64,000 nucleotides of DNA from Yarrowia lipolytica (Eukaryota; Ascomycota; Dipodascomycetes; Dipodascales): the NCBI RefSeq assembly GCF_001761485.1, contig NC_090773.1, forward strand, positions 62,001-126,000, in the 5' to 3' direction. Below, in pieces: positions 53,301 through 64,000 of the stretch. Under the pieces are notes generated by a model. The model was not told where the DNA came from, did not search any database, and worked only from the letters and a program-made list of their open reading frames with translations. The position numbers were made by a program, and so were the translations under genes. The stretch's first letter is position 1. Every line of letters starts with the position of its first letter.

Positions 53301-55589
53301 CGCCACGTGGAGTCTCAGAGAAGCGATGGTCGGCCTTCAGCTATCACCACAGACATTGGGAAAGATGCTCTAGGAGCTGTGGTGTATCTCACTACCGGTG
53401 ATCAAGTTCACCGAATCTCCTGTGACTACTCTGGCATGATGAATGTCCAGATTTATCATGCTATTGATAAGGTAGATATTGAGGAGCCCGTTTTCGACAT
53501 ATATGCTCGTCGAACCTACTCGGACAAGTTCAAGCATTTCATATTCCCACCGTTCGACACTTCCTCTAAGCGACTGAACTGGAACTTGTATGACCATTCA
53601 CTTGCTGGGTACGATACGGCAGGTTCTGCAGCCACTCAGACCCGTTTGAACCAGCTGCGGGTGGTTCTGATCCCCAGTTTCTTGTCGCGATCCAAGAATC
53701 TCGGTCATGACGACTCCTCAGAAGTGTACAATGCCGAGGAGGTCCGATTGGATGGTTTGCGACGCATTCTTGGAGGTATTTACCGCCATAGCATCTCCCG
53801 AGATGAGGATAAGGAGCGAGCCAAGATCGCACCCAACCTCAAGTTTTACACTGGCGAGTTGGAGGACTTTTTATTTCAGATTGTGGAGTCTAATCCAGCT
53901 GAATTGGCTGGTGGTAGAGATTCTCTTTTTATGAAACGTAATCAGCGATTCGACAAGAACATCAAGCTGGCTCAGCTGGCGACTGAGCTTCAGGCTCCCA
54001 AGGGTGGCATCCGATTTTTTGACCGACGATGGCACTGGAAGTCATACCCTCACTGTTTCATTGGTCAGGATTTCGTCGAGTGGCTGATTGACAATTACTC
54101 CGACATTGACACTCCTGATGAAGCTGTGGCGTATGGAAACGAGCTGATGAAGAAGGACTTCTTCGTGCACGTTGAAGACCGACATGCTTTCCTTGATGGT
54201 CATTACTTCTACCAGCTCAAGAGTGAGTATGCCACTGAAGCCACTGACAGCAAGCCTGCGGAGGAGAAGAGTGGCTGGTTCAACAGTAAGCGAAGTATGG
54301 CCTCCGTCAGTTCAGAGAAGTCATTGGGACGGTTTAAAGGCTCTCGAAATCAGTCTGTTCAGTCGTTTGGTGACTTCCTGTCCCTTTCTCGAGTCACTTC
54401 CAGGTCTTCGAACGACCAGAAGGAAGAGGAAATCAACCCAATCACCGTGGAGATTTCCAAGTCTGTGCGTGTTGATCTGGATCCTTCCAAGAAGTCGTAT
54501 CGACCAGAGACCGTGTTGATTCACCACGATCGAATCCACAACCCCCGGAAGTGTTTCCATCTGCGATTCGAATGGGCCAACACCACCCCCAAGTTCATTG
54601 AGGACTACATTTCTGGTCTCACTCGAACTTGTGAGCGATACGGACTCAAGTTGGTCGAGTTGCCCATTCTCGAAGTGTCTGCTCTTCTCGAACACAACCC
54701 CTTTGCTTCAGAGATCACTCTGGACATGCCTACTCTGGACCAGCTGAGCGGACTGCCTCCCCATGTGCTGGAATACTACGCTAGCGACCCTCATGCGATT
54801 GCACGCGAGATTCTGCATCATTTCGGCTTTGTGATCGACACTCTGAGTATGTCTGACTGGAAGCTTGCTGAAGTGCAGATCCGGAACTCGTGGGGTGTGC
54901 CCACTTATAAGTACAGTCAATGGGTTGAGAAGAATGGTCTGTTGATTGCTCAGGTGGTCGGTGATCAGATTATCATGATCCCCAACAACCTGCAGCTCAA
55001 TCGTCAGTCTGGAGCTCAGTCAAATGCCATTCAGCTGCAGAGTGAGGCTCAGGGTATCATTCTGGAGATGCAGTATCTCATGTGTCGGTCTGAAAAGGTG
55101 CGGGATATGCTTGGTAAGGTGAACTTGTCCCCTGAGGCATCTCCTGGCACCATGACTCCGGGGGAGGAGGGCTCCAAGAACGGTACCCCGAAGCTAGCAA
55201 TTGAGGCCAAGATGGAGGGCCGAGTTGAAAGTCCTCAAGTTGAGTGGAGGGAGGACGTGGAGATTGCCCCAGAAGTTGAGCACAAGGGCGGAGCTGATGG
55301 TGATGAAAATGATGAGGAAGGTGATGAGAAATCCGAGGAGGGTGACAAGGGCGAGAGTGAGAATGAGAACGCAGGTATGGGGATGGAGCAAGATGGTGAG
55401 AACGAGAATGAGAACGAGAATGAGAACGAGAACAGCAAGGACAACAAGGCGAACGAAACCACCTCCGAGGTCAAGGAGGTCCCTGCTGGTGTTGAAATTG
55501 AACACAAGGAACATGTCGAAGAGGATAAGAGTGACGGGCCTGAGCCGAAGAAGGAAGATAAAGGCAAAGAGGTTGAAGACGACAAATAG
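50387..55589 (+). CDS. IML1: IML1 (DEPDC5), GATOR1/SEACIT subunit, one intron
   Basis: Subunit of the SEACIT/GATOR1 complex that inhibits TORC1 on the vacuole when amino acids are low and also promotes autophagy. Exon 1 is 50387-50587 (67 codons), exon 2 is 51108-55589; the joined protein is 1560 residues. Across the junction IPTCQ-LSIKSGNLLSSLG continues the family N-terminus, and SVEADLxE-like text QVEADLVEICFKETYLTRADMW follows. A DEP domain lies at about 1033-1105 (FFDRRWHWKSYPHCFIGQDFVEWL). After about residue 1410 there is a long acidic, low-complexity tail with an EN-repeat near 1497. The ATG at 50387 is the start; the 50913 opening is intronic. Confidence 0.94.
50588..51107 (+). other. 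IML1 intron
   Basis: 520-nt phase-0 intron with donor GTGAGTCAC right after cag at 50587 and a tattaacgcag branch/acceptor ending at 51107. A frame open through most of its 3' half explains why an unspliced reading looks like a longer protein. Confidence 0.9.
55396..55436. repeat. Hexamer coding repeat (Glu-Asn) in IML1 tail
   Basis: gagaacgagaat-type hexamers repeat about six times, encoding alternating Glu and Asn in the acidic tail. The unit keeps the frame. Confidence 0.85.
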
Positions 55590-55781
55590 GTTATATTTAT
55601 TCATGGTATTTGAAAAACGTCGAGTATTGGTCTATAGTAATTAAGGAATTGTATGAGCTACTGAACATACTAGTACCGTATGTAGTTCACAGTTCTATGG
55701 GTCGTATAAACTTATATTTGCTAGTTACAATCGTGGTTTCATCCCATCTAGGGTATGATACTGTTCGCCTGCGCTAACTTC

Positions 55782-56864
55782 CTATTTGGCAAGTCGCTGG
55801 GCAGCCTTGAAAACGTCGGCAAGAACACCAGCAGCAGTGACCTCGTCTCCAGCACCAGCTCCCTGGATGACCAGAGGGTTGGGGTATCGCTTGGTCTTGA
55901 AGGCGATAATGTTATCGGAGCCCTTGAGGGAGGCAAAGGGATGAGAGGCATCGTACTTCTGAATACCAACCTCGACCTTGCCGGTGCCCTTGTTGATGGA
56001 ACCGACGAATCGGAGAACCTTCTTCTCGGCGAAAGCCTCGTCTCGAAGCTTAGCAAGGTCGGCGTCATACTCGGGGAGCTTCTGGAGGAACTCATCGGCG
56101 GAAGAGGCAGTCTCGAGGGGCTTGGGAATCAGGGACTGAACAGGGAAGGCAGTGGGAGACTCCACGTCGAAGCCAGAGAGTCGAGCCAGAATGGTGACCT
56201 TTCGGGCGACATCCAGACCATTGAGATCCTCTCGGGGATCGGGCTCGGTGTATCCGAGCTGCTTGGCCTTGGTGACAACGTCGGAGAACTTAACGTCAGA
56301 GCCAGAGAGGGTGGAGAACTCGTTGAAGATGTAAGACAGAGTTCCGGAAACAATACCCTCGACGGTCTCGACCTCGTCACCGGTGGCAATGAGGTCATTG
56401 AGGGTAGAGATGACGGGCAGACCGGCACCGACAGTAGCCTCATGGTAGACAAGAGCGCCGGACTTCTCAGCGCCGCCGAAGATGGCCTCCCAGGTCTTAA
56501 GATCGGAGGAGAAGGCCTTCTTGTTGGGGGTGGCAATGGAGATACCAGAGTTGACAAAAGTAGGGTACTCGTTGGCCAGGGCCTCGTTGGAGGTGTTGTC
56601 AACCAGAATGACGGGCAGAGGAGACTTCTTGAGGAAGTCGTTGATCTCGGTGAAAGACATGGCTCCGACGGGGGAGGAGTTGAGCTCGGACTCCCAGTTG
56701 GTCAGGGAGAGGGGCTTGAAGTCCTTGGAGATGAGGGTCTTAGAAGATCGAGCGATGAGAACGACATTGTAGGCAATGGAGGATTTGACGGCGGCAAGCT
56801 GGTTGATGAAGGCCTTTCCGACAAGGCCGGTTCCGATAATAGCAATGTTAACAGCCTTGGACAT
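55782..56864 (-). CDS. HOM6: HOM6, homoserine dehydrogenase
   Basis: Catalyses reduction of aspartate semialdehyde to homoserine, the branch step to threonine and methionine. The 360-residue product begins MSKAVNIAIIGTGLVGKAF with a GxGxxG nucleotide site at residues 11-16. ATPNKKAFSS, VYHEATVGAGLPVISTL and YTEPDPREDLNGLDVARK are homoserine dehydrogenase hallmarks. It is monofunctional, without an aspartokinase part or ACT domain, as in other yeasts. The first ATG is 56864; the frame upstream has only TTG. Confidence 0.95.
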   Translation of the reverse strand: MSKAVNIAIIGTGLVGKAFINQLAAVKSSIAYNVVLIARSSKTLISKDFKPLSLTNWESELNSSPVGAMSFTEINDFLKKSPLPVILVDNTSNEALANEYPTFVNSGISIATPNKKAFSSDLKTWEAIFGGAEKSGALVYHEATVGAGLPVISTLNDLIATGDEVETVEGIVSGTLSYIFNEFSTLSGSDVKFSDVVTKAKQLGYTEPDPREDLNGLDVARKVTILARLSGFDVESPTAFPVQSLIPKPLETASSADEFLQKLPEYDADLAKLRDEAFAEKKVLRFVGSINKGTGKVEVGIQKYDASHPFASLKGSDNIIAFKTKRYPNPLVIQGAGAGDEVTAAGVLADVFKAAQRLAK

Positions 56865-56914
56865 GGTGGTGTGTGTAATTGAGGTGTGGATCAAAGATAC
56901 CAGAGGTTAGATGA

Positions 56915-56920
56915 TGACTC
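56915..56920. promoter_or_regulatory. TGACTC, candidate Gcn4/Cpc1 site
   Basis: TGACTC core 51 bp upstream of the HOM6 ATG. Gcn4-type general amino-acid control proteins bind this core and HOM6 is a classic target in other fungi; the distance is short but plausible. Confidence 0.4.
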
Positions 56921-56968
56921 GATCCAGCTCACCAGTTAAGGTTGGAAGGTTACCGAAACTTCGCCAAG

Positions 56969-56976
56969 TCACGTGA
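56969..56976. promoter_or_regulatory. TCACGTGA, candidate Cbf1-type E-box
   Basis: Perfect 8-bp palindrome 105 bp upstream of the HOM6 ATG. Cbf1-class bHLH factors use this site in methionine-pathway genes, which fits the gene. Confidence 0.4.
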
Positions 56977-58709
56977 ATTGGTTGGGAGCAAGTTCTCAGA
57001 GGATATCAATGCTACCGGAACGAACCTGTAATGAATATTCGAGCACTCGTAGAGTGTGCGAGTGTTTAACTAACCTTGCCATTTCTCCTCTATTGCCCTG
57101 TTTTTCCGATTCATTAGCTACCGTATGTTGTGGTGATGATGTTTCCTCCAGGGGCACAGTTTTACCGCCGTTGGATGGATAGATGAGAGCGATAGCGGAG
57201 GTAGTGGATAATCCCGTAATGTTGGTGTTGTGGTCATAATGGATGATAACTAGGGAAGGGATGATAATATATAATGAGAGAAAGATATTCTGTTTACTTC
57301 TTTACATAAATACTTCATGATGATACACCTTGAGTGTTCTCTCTGAATAGGCTTATTGTGTGTCGTATTACAGGGTTCACACGACCTTTCCGTCCACAAA
57401 ACCAGTATGTGGAGGATGACTTGACGAGCCACGTTGTGAGCACATCTCAAGTCGAAATAGCAGGCTTGACATAGGCAAAAACAATCCAATAGCACGGGCT
57501 GTGCGGGTTCACAGACATAGTATTAGTGATGATTATTGACATCTCATCAGGTGCGGCGGTGAAGGGCATGTTGGAGTTTTGCATGGGTGTATATGTTCAT
57601 TGGGCGAATGGTGCCTCCCCATGGAGGATTTCCATACAGTACTGTTAGAAAAAGCGATGTTGGAAGGTATTCATACGAAGAACCATTGAATCTTCAAGGT
57701 ATGAACTTGTCAATTAAAAAAGTCCAGCTCAACTGATCTCAATCTTAGTTTGAATCACCGTACTTCGCTGTCTGAATTCGGCATATATCTGAAGTACCGT
57801 ACGCTATAGCGTAAAGATGTTCGTACAGTACTTGTACAAGTGATATTAAAAAAACCAAGAATTTTCTCAATTTACTGCATTCGAAAATTCGGTGCTCTCA
57901 TTTTGAAGCTCTCATTTGTGTACCCCTCAGCCAAATTCAACTACAGTAAAATCAACTAATGAACTCAACTACCAGCACGACACATTCCGGAGAGACATGT
58001 CAGCACATCCACGTCCAGCATCGAGTGCGAAGAGCTGAAGGGTGTGGATCGCAGTATATATTCATCCATACTCTTGAGCATTGGGGGTTAAGAACTAAAG
58101 GCAATATTTGCCACTTTTACTGCTCAGAGTCTTCAGTTGACTAACCATTACGATTACCCCACATTTTCGGCAACCGACAGAAGCCGACAACCTCCATCCT
58201 AGCCGACAATCCTACAGTAAGTACGTAAGTCCATCGTCTTGACTTTGCATTTTCCATTTTCGCCGCTGTTCAAATTTGCACTTGTCGATTTTCAGAGTTG
58301 CTACTTACTCCACGGACGGCTCAACCATTTAGGAAATGTTTCTTCCGCATGTCCATCCAGCCGCGCACTTCCCCGGATCCAGGTCGTGAGCTGAGTTGAC
58401 GCTAGAGTTAAACTCGTGTGGGGTACCAGACGGAAGTACAGGTAGAGAGCAACTTTCGGCTGTTGTCGTTCGTATCACATGACCACACTTCTGCTGTTGT
58501 CGTATACCCGTTCTATCTACACAAGCGCAGCCCAAATCCCCTGCCAAGTTCATTTCAGTTGTTCCCCTGAAGCAGGTTGGGGGGCTTGACGTCTTTTTTG
58601 ACTGCTGCGGGGATGCACCGAGAGTTTATTACGACACTGCAGAGGAGTCAAACACCGTCTACAAAAAACTTCTCCTGTCTTGCACCAAACAGAGGTGGAT
58701 CTAAAGCCG

Positions 58710-58711
<2 letters not shown>

Positions 58712-58759
<48 letters not shown>
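58712..58759. repeat. (GTCT)12 microsatellite
   Basis: Twelve exact tetranucleotide units followed by short CT and CA tracts. It lies in non-coding DNA and should be polymorphic. Confidence 0.97.
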
Positions 58760-58765
<6 letters not shown>

Positions 58766-59578
58766 AACATACACACACACTCTCTCTCTTTCCCTGTTTC
58801 ATTTCGCAAGAATCCACTTCATCGGTTTCCTGTTACTGTCTCATAACTACAGTACAGTACCGAACGTGATCCATTCCAGTTCCTTGTCCACAGTGGGGGT
58901 CAATGTCTTACCACTATAATACATTATTGTACTATATTCTCATAAGCCATGGCACTGAGATGTTTAATACAACGAGTACACCTCTGCGATGTATCACTCT
59001 ACGTTTGATCGCTTCTTCCCTCCTGCCGGTATAATAACAGCAATCACGTAGTTCGACCTTCCTCTTCTGTCTTTGACTCACTCGCTGGCGTTCAATTTTG
59101 ACCTTAATCTTCCCTCTGTGTGTGGGTGAGGTACGACTGAGACCTACTGTAAGGCAGGATAATGCTGACTCTGAGTGTCACGATCTAACTGAAACAGCTG
59201 CACAGAAAGAGAGAGTGAGACTGAATGGATTGGGTCTTCTGAGCTGCTGTGACCTCAGTATTTACTTGTGCCCATCAATACCGTGGTCATATCTTCATAA
59301 TCGTGATTAGAAGACAACCTCATGATCTTCAGTAACATGTTTCACTTCGGAATGAATGGTGGAGGTGGTGTTCAATAGGGTGGGGTCTTTGGATAAGTGA
59401 TATGGTCAACTGCACCCCTAAAGAATGTGAATGTGTAGCTACTTTTTGATTTTACAAGTATGTACAGGATAATACAGGCATGTCTACGATTCTTCTCGGC
59501 CTCGGTCTCGGGCCGATGTACTACTCATGTCGGCAAATTCAGAGGATTCAGTGAAATCAATTAATTGAGTGCGATAAA

Positions 59579-61357
59579 TTAAGCTTGAGAAACGTTCTCA
59601 AAAGAAGGAGAGGCAGAGCCGGTGGTGGAGCCAACAGCGGACTCGGTGTTCTCCTCGACCACAGCCTTCTCGTTGGAGTTGTCGAAGGTCTGGTTGACAC
59701 CCTGCTTTCGTCGGGTAAGAGCAGACTCTCGGGGCATTCGTCGGGCAATGCCAACAACATCCCAGGGAGTTCGGGGGTTGGACTCGGCGAAGATCTTGTC
59801 AATCTCCTCGAGAGATCGTCCAGCGGTCTCGGGGTAGAAGAAGTAGACCACGGGGACCATGGCGGCGTTGATGCAGGCGAAAATGATGTAAGTCTTCCAC
59901 TTGATTGTATCGAAGGCAACGGGGGTGATCATGACGACCATGAAGTTGAAGACCCAGTTACCGGAGGTGGACAGACCGTTGGCGGGGGCTCGGATCTCCA
60001 GAGAGGTGATCTCGGCAGGGTACAGCCAGGTCATTCCGAGCCAGCCAATGGCGAAGAAGGTGTTAAAGACGAAGAGGAAGACGGCAGCTGCAATACCAGC
60101 GCCAGAGTTGTCAAGTCCACCGTCCTCGGGAGGAGAAGCGGCGTAGACAGTTCCAGTAAGAATAGCCATGGTGCAAGCCTGACCAATGGCTCCGAACAAC
60201 ATGAGCTTTCGTCTTCCGAATCGCTCAATGGTGTAGAAGGCAACCCAGGAGGCGAGGAAGTACTCAGTACCGTTACAGGCAGCGAGAATTCGCGAGTTGG
60301 TGGCGTTCATACCAACAGATGTCTCGTAAATGTAGGCGGCGTAGTAGGTAATCAGGTTGATACCGGTAATCTGCTGCATGACCTGGTTCCAGTAGGCCAG
60401 CATGGTTCGGTGGAAGTTCTTCTTCTTGCCAAAGGTGAAGAGCAGCTTCATCTGTTCCAAGAAGGGCAGCTCAGCACCCATCTGGAACTCTCCAGAGGCA
60501 ATCTTCTCTCGAGCCTCGGATCCGTCAACACCAAGCTGGGCAAGCTGCTCCATCATGATGGACTCCTTGACCTCGGCGATCTGGTCAATCACGTAAGGGT
60601 CATCAATAGGCACATCCTCGAGAGCAGAGAAGACACCAGCAGCCTCGTCGAATCGTTGCTTCTTGACAAGCCATCGGGGAGATTCGGGAAGAGACATGAC
60701 GGTGAAGGTGAGGAACATGGAGAAGATGATCTGGAAAGCAATAGGGAATCGCCAGTCGGCATCGTTGTTGACCCAGTAGAAGCCAAAATCGATCCAGTAA
60801 GAGAGGGCAATACCACCGGTGATAAGGGCACCCTCCATCATGACGAGAGCTCCTCGTCGCTCAGGCTTGGCACACTCGGACTGGAACATGGGAACAGTGG
60901 CGGTGATAAAACCGTTACCAACACCAGAAACAACTCGACCGGTAATGAACTGACCAAGAGAGTAAGAAGCACACTGCAGAATGGCACCAATAGTCATGAT
61001 GATAGAGCCCCAGAAAATCATACGTCGTCGACCGAGTTTGTCTCCGGCCCACATGGTGAACAGAGCGCCGATCATACATCCAATCTCGTAAATACCGACA
61101 GACACACCCTGGATGGTGGTGTTGAACTTTCGGGTCTCCTCAGGAACGTAGTCGGAGGTGTCCATCTTGGGGAACTGGTGGATGAACCGGGGGAGGGTCA
61201 GCAGACCACCCATGACTCCCTGGTCGTATCCGAACAGCAGGAAACCCATACCGGCAATGAAGGCCACGGCTCGGTGGAGCTTCTGGCCTCGAAGACCCAG
61301 AAACTCGGTCTTGACCTCAGTGGAGGCTTGTGAAAACGCTAGCCAGTTTCGTCCCAT
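59579..61357 (-). CDS. MFS sugar transporter
   Basis: Major facilitator of the fungal sugar-transporter family, 592 residues with twelve predicted helices. Diagnostic elements are FLLFGYDQGVMGG in helix 1, DKLGRRR between helices 2 and 3, PESPRWLVKKQR after helix 6, QITGINLITYYAAYIYE in helix 7, RFGRRKLM, and PETAGRSLEEIDKIF after helix 12. Substrate is not readable; hexoses or a related sugar are likely. The start ATG at 61357 begins MGRNWLAF; upstream the frame has only non-ATG starts beyond a leader-like stretch, so I use 61357. Confidence 0.9.
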   Translation of the reverse strand: MGRNWLAFSQASTEVKTEFLGLRGQKLHRAVAFIAGMGFLLFGYDQGVMGGLLTLPRFIHQFPKMDTSDYVPEETRKFNTTIQGVSVGIYEIGCMIGALFTMWAGDKLGRRRMIFWGSIIMTIGAILQCASYSLGQFITGRVVSGVGNGFITATVPMFQSECAKPERRGALVMMEGALITGGIALSYWIDFGFYWVNNDADWRFPIAFQIIFSMFLTFTVMSLPESPRWLVKKQRFDEAAGVFSALEDVPIDDPYVIDQIAEVKESIMMEQLAQLGVDGSEAREKIASGEFQMGAELPFLEQMKLLFTFGKKKNFHRTMLAYWNQVMQQITGINLITYYAAYIYETSVGMNATNSRILAACNGTEYFLASWVAFYTIERFGRRKLMLFGAIGQACTMAILTGTVYAASPPEDGGLDNSGAGIAAAVFLFVFNTFFAIGWLGMTWLYPAEITSLEIRAPANGLSTSGNWVFNFMVVMITPVAFDTIKWKTYIIFACINAAMVPVVYFFYPETAGRSLEEIDKIFAESNPRTPWDVVGIARRMPRESALTRRKQGVNQTFDNSNEKAVVEENTESAVGSTTGSASPSFENVSQA

Positions 61358-63656
61358 GTTGAAGTTGTACTGAATAGCTATATGGAACAAGAGAAAACAC
61401 GGGGAGGGCTCCCCGGATATATATAATGGATGATTCGCGTGAGCATTGTGATAGTCTGTGTTCAAACATGACATCATCATGCCGGTACCAAAGTTAGAAT
61501 AGCGTTTAGACAAGGAGCGGTGTCATAACAAGCAGCGCCAAGAGGTGTAGCGGCATCCCAAAGGGGTGTGATTACACCTGTCGGTCTCGTTATCTTGCTA
61601 CTTGGCAACGTTGGTGTTTTTCCCACAACTGTTTTCTACCTGTTTTTGAACAATTCTTTGAATTCCGTGAATTGGATGGGCATCACCAAAATGGCACGGC
61701 TACTAAGGAGTAGAGAAATACACCTGAGTTCCTCCCGTTTTACCCCCTTCCTCTCCCTAATCCTTAGGCTGTCTTCCCAACCTCTCTTTGCACCTTAAAT
61801 GTTATAGCTCGAAGGGGACGCAGTTATTAGGGCCTATAGATGTGCTAGAAAGAATCTGAGATCTGGAATAAAATGAGTAGACGTTGGCGACTTGATTCCG
61901 ATTTTCGCGGCTCATATTGGCCAACTATTCGGTTATATTACCACCTTCTCCAAATGTACGGCACCCCGGATTATCCCACCTTTTTTCACTTTGCGAAAAA
62001 GACGGAAACTCAAAAGCCTACTTATAGCCATGCACGGCAGGCAGGGGGAGAACAACGAACAACGACGGTCGTCCCGGAATAGCAGTGAAACCTGCAGAAG
62101 GGATCGTAGCCGATGGGATCTATACTTTGATTCGATGCAGTGCGGGGTAGCAGTTGACATGAGCTTTTTGTTCCAGAAGCTCTTGTTGTGTTGCCAAACA
62201 CCTGGGAGCCGTTGGAAATCATACCTTTTTTTTGTTTTAACTGCCAGTCAGCTCGTATACTATACGGCTACATCGCTCTCTCCACACACGCTATTTCTCT
62301 CCTCTAACTTAGACGCCCTTTGAAATTGTATACATGTAACATGTTCGGAGGAGCGCACAAGGTTAACCTACTATGTGAGGATGTGAGAAATCTGCCCACT
62401 GTTAGTAATTTTTATAGTTGTTTACCCAAACCCTTTTCTCCTTTGGGACTTCCGCGCGGCTTCCCAAACAGGATTTCTCATGAGCAATGGTGGCGTCGTG
62501 TTCGGTGTGGGGAAGAATGTTTAGTGATAGCAGAACGAGTGTAAGGAGATTACGTGGTGTCTCCAGCCCTTTCAGGCGGTGCTGCCTTACCTTTCAAGAT
62601 ACCGTATTTGTAGCTCCATATACACTTCCACTCTATTGCTAATCTTACAACTGTAATACCTGTGTTTGGACGGCAGAGAAAACGGCCTAGAACTGCTAAA
62701 GCTACCCGTTCGAATCCGCATAGCGCTTGCTGTAGAACCGAGTCGGGAAATTCTCGGAAAGAGTCGGATAGGTTTCTGTTAGTCATCCGACTGAGGAGTA
62801 TGCAATACTGGTACAATGTACTTGTAGACACAGGTATCAGTGTCCCAATGACGTAGAAACGGTTACAAGCAGTTGTGAGAATGACAACAGCAACGCTACA
62901 ATCAACAATCTGAACATTTTAGACCACCCATTCACATTTATTGCCACTTTTTTGCTGCTTGTATGATTGTCGGTTTTTTTTTCAAGGATAACGTTCATTA
63001 AATATGCACCAGTGTGAGCCGCAAAGTGGACCAAAATTGCGGGTCGTATTCGGATATCGATGTGGATAATAAAGCCGATACCATATACACGTAACCACAG
63101 TTCAGCGTTTTAGCGGTTATAGGTGGTTGTAGGGTCTTGGAAGGCAATCTGTGGCCCAAAGGCATTATTAATACACCTTCCAGTCCAAGTACATGGTTGC
63201 AACTCCCAGCTACAACATCACGATATAATTATAAGGAGTGAGCTGTAGAGTCACTTTCTTTTTGCCATCCCGCATACCTGCTCCAGTCTCTTTTTTCCAC
63301 TCCGAGACATTCCGAAGATCCTCAACATTCCAAACGCGAAGAGAGAGCTAAGTGGGGTGAGCGGTCGCGTTCTATCCGAAGAGACGGCTGCAAGAAATCC
63401 AAAGCAACTTACGAACTAAAAGGACGCCCAAAAATTCGATGGCTGTTGTGCACTTGTCTGCATAGCAGGTACGAATCTGCCATGTGCATCGTTGCTACGG
63501 TAGATGTAGATGTGCCTGAAAACAACACACAATGGGCCATGCAATATTTAGAGTTTTCGAGTTTGAGTTAGCGGGATGAGCATTGGTCTGAAATGAAGCT
63601 GTTCTATAATGAGGGGTACTAGGCTGTTTTTCTGGAACAAATAGAAGTATTGATGT

Positions 63657-63668
63657 GTTCACGTGAAC
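63657..63668. promoter_or_regulatory. 12-bp palindrome GTTCACGTGAAC
   Basis: Perfect palindrome with CACGTG core. It lies 2.3 kb from the MFS gene; the gene it may serve is outside the window. Confidence 0.4.
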
Positions 63669-63735
63669 CAAAAACTTGAAATTTCTCGTTTTACTCCTTC
63701 ACTCATGTCGCTAGAGATGTCCCATCTTGGCTGCT

Positions 63736-63776
63736 CTACAACTCTAAGTCAACTACAACTCTAAGCCAACTACAAA
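63736..63776. repeat. 17-bp tandem repeat, 2.4 copies
   Basis: ctacaactctaagtcaa is followed by ctacaactctaagccaa (one change) and a partial third copy ctacaa, starts at 63736, 63753 and 63770. Confidence 0.85.
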
Positions 63777-64000
63777 TACTAGAGTCCACCCATGAGCCGC
63801 TGCTACAAAGAGTGCATGCCAGCTGTAGTCAGCCGCCGGAAAATCTATGAGACAGTAAAAGTTTTTCACCCACCGAATTTGCGAGCAGTATGATGTCATG
63901 AGAAGTGCAGTTTTTTCTTGGCCGTACATACGAGAAATGGTGGTCTTTGTAGCCATATCTACCACTGCTGGATTGAGGCTCAATCTGTCGTATTCGTTAT

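Larger units (their letters stand above)
56865..59578. other. 2.7 kb spacer between HOM6 and MFS gene
   Basis: The left end is the HOM6 promoter. It contains a (GTCT)12 tract, GTAC words at 57641-57650, 57820-57840 and 58850-58862, and three loose copies of gccgacaa near 58172-58209. The right end is 3' of the sugar transporter. No gene seen. Confidence 0.5.
61358..64000. other. 2.6 kb right-end spacer
   Basis: Left end is the sugar-transporter promoter. Beyond that, no open frame has a recognisable domain. It has a 12-bp palindrome GTTCACGTGAAC at 63657-63668, a short tandem repeat at 63736-63776, and a GTAC word at 62813-62830. The sequence runs off the window, so a gene beyond 64000 could begin here. 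Confidence 0.45.

Noticed and set aside
55755-56882. 375-codon plus-strand frame across HOM6
   Set aside because: Antisense shadow of a conserved enzyme gene.
59585-61333. 582-codon plus-strand frame across the sugar transporter
   Set aside because: Antisense shadow of a conserved gene; Gly/Ser/Glu-rich with no domain.
62700-62725. Second B-box-like text (gttcgaatcc)
   Set aside because: Stem bases do not pair and no upstream tRNA parts are present.

Overview
The window looks like nuclear DNA of an ascomycete yeast, almost certainly Yarrowia lipolytica or a very close relative. The signs are: arginine mostly as CGA; genes about 2-3 kb apart with long spacers; the three introns I can place start with GTGAGT and end with a TAAC branch point only 4-5 bases before the splice acceptor; there is a nuclear gene for a respiratory complex I subunit, which budding yeasts of the Saccharomyces group lack; and a Pex8-type peroxin has the 671-residue length I recall for the Y. 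lipolytica protein. I cannot tell which chromosome it is.

Layout, left to right: a signalling mucin of the Msb2/Hkr1 type (-) with an inferred 5'UTR intron; a 4 kb spacer containing a 23-base G run; AFG1 mitochondrial ATPase (+); a peroxisomal enoyl-CoA hydratase/isomerase (+); GLO3 ArfGAP (-, one intron); TIM21 (+); complex I 24 kDa subunit (-); ZIP zinc transporter (-); a repeat-bearing spacer; an acidic/basic protein of unknown function (-); an ELL-type elongation factor (+); a class I/II aminotransferase (+); DSC2/UBAC2-type rhomboid-like protein (+); an amidase broken by one frameshift (-); PEX8 (+); a THEM6-like hotdog protein (+); MMM1 (-) divergent from KRI1 (+); a CRT10-like protein (+); a Nudix hydrolase (-); RHO1 (+); IML1 (+, one intron); HOM6 (-); and an MFS sugar transporter (-). 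The last 2.6 kb carries no gene that I can support.

The genes are a normal eukaryotic mixture and not a cluster: mitochondrial upkeep and import (AFG1, TIM21, NUHM, MMM1), peroxisomes and acyl-CoA metabolism (isomerase, PEX8, perhaps the Nudix and hotdog proteins), cell-surface signalling (MSB2, RHO1), trafficking and quality control (GLO3, DSC2), TORC1 control (IML1), and nuclear or nucleolar work (ELL, KRI1). I found no convincing tRNA, 5S rRNA, CRISPR, or intact mobile element.

The parts that the genes do not explain are in the spacers: a six-copy array with a 22-23 bp period (19002-19123), a perfect 12-bp-stem hairpin (32522-32558), two 12-bp perfect palindromes centred on CACGTG, and a large scattered family of GTAC-centred words that is confined to non-coding DNA. 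I see no clear new system; these are the candidates worth testing.
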